A DNA stretch of 64,000 bases from Sphaerolaimus hirsutus (lineage: Eukaryota > Nematoda > Chromadorea > Monhysterida > Sphaerolaimidae): NCBI GenBank assembly GCA_964036195.1, contig OZ038459.1, forward strand, positions 16,303,206 to 16,367,205, written 5' to 3'. The notes under the pieces are model-generated. The model had not been told where the DNA came from and searched no databases. It saw only the letters and a list, made by a program, of their open reading frames with translations. Positions 59,350-64,000 of the stretch are shown in pieces; the stretch's first letter is position 1; the number at the start of each line of letters is the position of its first letter. A program made the translations under genes and the position numbers.

Positions 59350-60319
59350 TCAATACGTCCGATCAACCAAACCCCCTCTCATCAAACTGTGCACATTGGG
59401 TTTCTTCGCAGGGGGTTGTCCCTGATTCGAGGGACCCCCTTGCTGGGGGTGAACCATATGGGCCCCCGGCAGACCCCCCGGACCCCCTTGTGGCCGTCTG
59501 CGCGGCACAGTGTACTCGAAATTGGACACGGGCGCGGTGCGCATCATTTGGTCCAAATTGGGGGAGGCGAGGGGGTCCACAAAGAACCAGTCGTCCAATA
59601 AGGCGACCTCTGCTGAGAGCCGCTTTTTGGGGTCGAGCGTGAGCATGTCTGCGTGGGGGTTTTTACACTTGAGCTATTTCAATGGGTTGCCTTTAATTTT
59701 ACAGAAACCGGGTACCGAACAGAACATGAGTACCGTACATTTAGCCGAAATATCCCCCGGGTGGTTATTTTTTCGTAGTGCATATTTTGAAGGGGGGTTA
59801 AACGAGAGGGTGTCCAAATATGATTGATGTGGATTGGAAATACCAACATACATCACTACACATTTATTATTTATATGTGTAGCTGCGATGCAAACTGGCA
59901 GCAAAAATGTACATTGCATACATGATGTACATCATTTCAGACGGGGGTATTTCGAGGGGGTTATTAATTCATAGTAGTCCATTTTGAGAGTGGGGGGATT
60001 TCGAGGAAATACGGTACTTCATTTTATTATCGCAGTGGCAGTTATTACTGGAAAAGTGGTAGAACTGACTATCCAACAAAGTCAACGCGGCGGCATCTTT
60101 GATAAAAGGGCCCAATCTGTGTTTGACGCGCCGCTGAGGATTCTCCTCTTTCAAATCAAACTGCGTCGATAAGTGGATTTGAAATTTGAATGAAAATATA
60201 AAAACGCCCAAAACCAACCTTATCATAGTAGGGCAGTTTGTCCACGCCCTCCCAAGTGGTAGGGTCAATCGGCCCGCAGAGGTGCACAATATATTGCAGC
60301 TGCTTCTGTTCAGTGTCAC
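59350..60319 (-). CDS. CDK9: CDK9 (P-TEFb kinase), last three exons; 5' part beyond the window
   Basis: CDK9 is the cyclin-T-dependent kinase that phosphorylates the RNA polymerase II tail and releases paused polymerase in the nucleus. Exons 60319-60219, 60160-60070 and 59648-59350 (stop TGA) join in phase, giving 163 codons. The peptide starts GDTEQKQLQYIVHLCGPIDP, continues KFDLKEENPQRRVKHRLGPF and ALTLLDNMLTLDPKKRLSAE, and ends GGLVDRTY. From memory these match the human CDK9 blocks GNTEQHQL, the KVKDRLKAYV region, LLVLDPAQR and FEYLAPPRRK (here FEYTVPRRRPQ), so CDK9 fits better than CDK12. Kinase subdomains X-XI and a Pro/Gln/Gly-rich tail are present; the ATP and catalytic loops must lie upstream. 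The middle intron is only 58 bp. Confidence 0.88.
59732..60015. repeat. CTCGAA-family MITE in the last CDK9 intron
   Basis: ACCGTACATTTAGCCGAAAT and TTTCGAGGAAATACGGTA are the ends. The core GTGTAGCTGCGATGCAAACT matches other long members in inverted orientation. Confidence 0.7.
60161..60218 (-). other. 58-bp intron of CDK9
   Basis: It reads GTTGGT...CGACGCAG between phase-0 exons. It is free of repeats and is the shortest intron in the window. Confidence 0.85.
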
Positions 60320-60349
60320 CTGAGTGGAGCGGAAAAATTTTAGCGGTAG

Positions 60350-60475
60350 CCCACGAAAAAAAAGAAAAAATTTCCTGCGGGATAAATAGATGGCTGAGCT
60401 GCCTCTGGGATAGATAGCTAGGCTGGGCGATTTTGCGGGGGGGGGGGGTTACCCCCCTTTCCTACCCCTAGATGC
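60350..60475. repeat. CAGGGGTAGG-family MITE, inverted fragment
   Basis: GATAAATAGATGGCTGAGC and GATAGATAGCTAGGCTGG words lead to a G run and the end TTTCCTACCCCTAG. Confidence 0.6.
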
Positions 60476-60817
60476 GCTATGTAATATTGAGAAATGTAGC
60501 AGCGGTAACAACATTTTGACAGTGTGTGATCTCTGTGTCAAAATGAACTAATCGCAGCTAAACATGATGTTGCACATACAGCTGGCCGCCAGTTGGTTTG
60601 ATTCTAAATGCAACCAATGAGTGGTGTGCACGGACCAAAATGGCGGGAAAACGATGTGCATTAAAAAATACCATTTTGGGTCTTTTTTCCTCTATCAAAC
60701 ACACTGGAAACATATGCAATTTTTGAACGAGGGCAGAATGCATACGAATTGCACCATTCGTAGGCCTCATGATATGGCGCAAATGAGTGGCTTAAATATT
60801 TTTATCATGCATAGGGT

Positions 60818-61786
60818 TCAAGAGGGATCCACTTCTCCGGATCGGGATTGTTTCTTTGAATTTTCTGGATCGGGATTGGCATTGCGAATTTTCGAGGTCG
60901 GAATTATGTTCTCGGGATGGGATTTTGGCCAAAAAATTCTGATATTCATGTTTTTTTGATAAATTTTTGCACAAAAATGATTAAAATGAAATTGGATGCC
61001 AGAGAAGTGACATAAAATGCAGGCTGGAGGTTACCATTCATATTTCTAGGGTCAAAAATTCAGAATGCAATGGCGCTACGCACACTGAAGCCGAAATATT
61101 CGGCATACGCACGTTTTTGACAAATGCCGAATTAAATGCTGAATAGAAAAAAACTTGCTGAACTCAAATCGTCCGTACTCTTGAAAATTAGGCGGTTTGT
61201 CAATTCAGCATGTATTTCAGCATTCAAAAGATGCGTACACTTTTTCATGCGGAAACATTCAGCAATAGGATAAAATCTCAAATGCTGAAATGCAAAGATA
61301 AACGAGGATTGGTTTTTGAGATTTCGGGATCGGATCGGGATTGACCTTTTGGTATCGGGATCGGGATTGGTTTTTGAGATTTCGGGATCGGGATTGACCT
61401 TTCGGGATCGGGATTGGCATTTTTCGGGATCGGTAATGGCATTTTTGAAAACATTCTAATATACACGTTTTTTGCCAATGTTTTCACAAAACAGGCTCAA
61501 AAACACGTCTGGATGCCAGAAAAGAGGCATAAAGTGGACATTGGTTAAAATTTATTAATGCAAAAAGGGCATTTAATGAGGTTGACCAAATTTTCTGGGA
61601 TTGGGATCAGGATTGTATAAATTTTTTCGGGATCGGGATTGTGATTTTGAAAGTTTCTGGATCGGGATCGGGATTGGCTTTTGAGATTTCGGGATCGGGA
61701 TCAGGATTGAGGTTTCAGGATAGGGATCGGGACCACCAAATCCCGAAATGTTTTAGGATCGGGAATCCGTTTCGACCCTAGTGCCA
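60818..61786. repeat. GGGATCGGGATT-family element
   Basis: TAGGGTTCAAGAGGGATCC and TCCGTTTCGACCCTA are inverted ends. CGGGATCGGGATTGG words recur at 60835-60920, 61315-61450 and 61590-61760. A second inverted repeat with GCCGAAATATTCGGCATACG and AAATGCTGAAT words sits at about 61075-61285. It lies in a CDK9 intron. Confidence 0.7.
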
Positions 61787-61921
61787 ACCCTATCCAATAT
61801 ACATAATCACTATTGTCTATTGACCGAAGTTGATGCTGTACAGAGAATGTAACTAATTATATCTTGTCATAAAGTTGACATCAAAAATTGTCATCAATTA
61901 TATCTTGTCACACACACTAGT

Positions 61922-62398
61922 CAGGGGTAGGAAAGGGGGGGTTCCCCCCCCCAAATCGCACAGCTATCTAACTATTCCAGAGGCCGCTCAGCTATCTATC
62001 TATCCCGGAGGCAAAATTTTGGGCTACTATCCCCTAAACCCCTCCCCCCAATCGGCCAGCTATCTACCTATCTGGAGCGATTTTTGGGAAACTATACCCT
62101 AATTTTCGCTCAAAATCGCTATTTTCATACCTATATATAGATTTTCACCTCCAAAATCACTAGTTCGTGCATCTAACTGCCTATTTTGAGCTATTTTTAG
62201 TACTATATGTCCTTATATACCCATTTTTAGCCATTTTTCACCTACTTTCAGCAATTTTTCTCCTTTTCCTCCCTTCTATGCCTATATATTGAGCCCCCGC
62301 GAACCCCCCCCAGAAAAATTTTCAGCTATCTATCCCTCCGGAGGAGTGATTTGCTATCTATCCAACACCCAGGAGGGCCGAAAACTAGAATACCCCTG
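61922..62398. mobile_element. CAGGGGTAGG-family MITE, perfect 8-bp duplication
   Basis: CAGGGGTAGGAAAGGGGGGG and AATACCCCTG are flanked by ACACTAGT (61914-61921 and 62399-62406). GCTATCTATCTATCCCGGAG words fill it. The target was the end of a TAGTTGACA-family MITE. Confidence 0.85.
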
Positions 62399-62462
62399 AC
62401 ACTAGTTGACATCAAAAATTGTGTCAACTAAATTTTGGATAATTATTGGTTTTACTTGGCAG

Positions 62463-62736
62463 CAGGGTTGGCAAAATCTCAGAAAAAAAAAATCAAATAC
62501 AATTTTTATACAATTTTACTACAATTTTAGTAAAAAGAATTTCACAAAAACTAATCCTGGTCACAAAGAATAAAAAATAAAAATAAAATAATAATAAAAT
62601 AATAATAAAATGGAAAATTGAAGAATAAAAAAATAAAAATAAAATGGAAAATTGAAGAAAAAATAAAAATAAAAAATAATTTATTTACAATTTTACTGCA
62701 GTTTCAGTAAAAATAATTTTACTAAAACCAACCCTG
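62463..62736. mobile_element. hAT-like CAGGGTTGG element, perfect 8-bp duplication
   Basis: CAGGGTTGGCAAAATC and TAAAACCAACCCTG are flanked by CTTGGCAG (62455-62462 and 62737-62744). The interior is almost pure A/T with AAAATAAAAATAAAATGG words. Similar A/T blocks are at about 16895-17050 and 31180-31320. Confidence 0.85.
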
Positions 62737-62991
62737 CTTGGCAGACGCTACAGTGTATGCACAACTTCATGTGTGCAGTGGCAAAAAGGATGAAAATTGG
62801 GGTTAAGGGTGACTTCTAGTGAAAATTATGGTCATCGTTTTCAAAAATACTTACTTTTACATTTTCCCATGGAAATAAAAGTAAAAAATTCTACTATACG
62901 TTTTCTGCACTCAGGAGTGACTAAAAATGAATATTTTACATTAACTTTGAAAACATTGATTACTTTCAACAATCTGGTTTGCAGGCATGCT

Positions 62992-63563
62992 TAGGGTGAC
63001 AAATTTCCGTTTCCGTTTTCTGCAGGCAAATTTTTTCCATTTTCCATTCCGTTTTCCAGTAATTGAATTAATTTTTCCGTTTTCCGTTCCGTTTTCCGAC
63101 TACAAATTTTTTTTCCATTTCCGTTCCTGTTTTTCTGGCTAATTATCCCTTTTCTGGCTCAATTTTCAGTTTTTCTGCCTTTTTCCGGCTGAATTTTCAG
63201 TTTTTCCGGCTGAATTTTCAGTTTTTCCGCCTTTTTCCCGTTTTCAGGCTCAATTTTCAGTTTTTCAGCCTCATATTCCCCTTTTCTGGCTCAATTGTCT
63301 GTTTTCTGTTTCAGTCAAACTGGTAAACATGCATGCAGGTTTTCAATTACGTGACTTTTTCCATTTTCCATCAAAATTTCAGCAATTTTTAGCATTTCCA
63401 GGAAATTTCCACAATTTTTTTTGTTTTCTGGCAAAATTTCATTTTTCCATTTCCAATTTTCCGGCCTTGTTTTCCTTGTTGCTGAAATTTTATTTCCGTT
63501 TTCTGGCAAGTGCAAAAAAATTTCCGTTTCCATTTTCCATAACAAAATTTTTTTGACACCCCA
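62992..63563. mobile_element. hAT-like GGAAAACGGAAA element, copy 3 (inverted)
   Basis: TAGGGTGACAAATTTCCG and TTTTTTTGACACCCCA are the ends. Flanks GGCATGCT and GGCACGCG match at 6 of 8. The plus strand is pyrimidine-rich (TTTTCCGTTTTCC), so it is in the opposite orientation to copies 1 and 2. Confidence 0.75.
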
Positions 63564-63602
63564 GGCACGCGCTGTTCCAATGTTTATCATTACTATTCGC
63601 TC

Positions 63603-64000
63603 ATGTATAGGGTTCAAACGGGATCCCGATCCCGGATCCCGTGAAATTCCGGGATTTACCAGTCCCGATCCCGATCCTGAAACCCCAATCCTGATCCCGA
63701 TCCTGAAATCTCAAAAATACCAATCCCGATCCCGAAAGTTTTCAAATCCCGATCCCGATCCCGAGAAACTCCCAAGTCCGGGATCCCGATCCCGGAAAAA
63801 TTAGTGGAAATAATAAAAAGTGAAATAATGACGTTTTTGCATGCAAAAAAGTGGATGCAAACCCCCAGCGTCAATTTTATGCCACTTTTCTGGCATCCAA
63901 CAGTGTTTTGAGACCTTTATGAACAACTGTGAATGCCAGAAAAATGGCCAAAATTTCTATCCCTAGAACCCAATCCCGATCCCGGAAAAATGCCTATCCC
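63603..64000. repeat. GGGATC-family element cut by the window edge
   Basis: TATAGGGTTCAAACGGGATC starts it, and CCCGATCCCGATCC words follow to 63800. Near the edge the AGAACCCAATCCCGATCCCG words reappear. Confidence 0.65.

Overview
This window is nuclear DNA from an invertebrate animal. Coding exons are GC-rich with normal GT-AG introns, and they sit in AT-rich, very repeat-dense DNA. A peptide-receptor-like GPCR of a type I associate with nematodes and other ecdysozoans, plus an operon-like gene pair with a splice-acceptor sequence just upstream of the second start codon, suggest a nematode or a relative. That placement is inference; no species can be named.

Genes, left to right. (1) About 0.07-5.5 kb, minus strand: a seven-transmembrane receptor in eight phase-consistent exons. 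(2) About 38.9-44.3 kb, plus strand: the last three exons of a PAN/Apple-domain protein; its 5' part was not found. (3) 46.52-46.74 kb, minus strand: one good internal exon of an unrecognised protein. (4) 48.4-59.0 kb, minus strand: the complete CPSF2 (CPSF100) gene, 15 exons and 841 codons. (5) 59.35-60.3 kb, minus strand: the last three exons of CDK9, the P-TEFb kinase, whose 5' part lies beyond the right edge. CDK9 ends 321 bp upstream of the CPSF2 start codon on the same strand, with a poly(A) signal, a U-rich stretch and a TTTCAG between them. The two genes may be co-transcribed, and their products act in linked steps (RNA polymerase II elongation and mRNA 3'-end formation).

Almost everything else, including most introns and the 5.5-38.9 kb gap, consists of short non-autonomous DNA transposons (MITEs) and hairpin elements. 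At least ten families can be separated by their terminal repeats. Many copies have 8-bp target duplications, often perfect, which points to the hAT superfamily; other families are flanked by TA. Several hAT-type families carry interiors built from short repeated words (GGCGCC, GGCACC, GGAAAACGG, GGGATC).

The most interesting observation is that CPSF2 intron 9 is, to the base, one MITE plus one 5-bp target duplication. The duplicated CAGGT/CAGAT supplies both splice sites. This is the arrangement expected of an introner, a transposon that creates an intron. CPSF2 intron 4 is also almost wholly two MITEs, one of which duplicated the splice-donor region. No tRNA, rRNA, CRISPR array or virus-like element was recognised.
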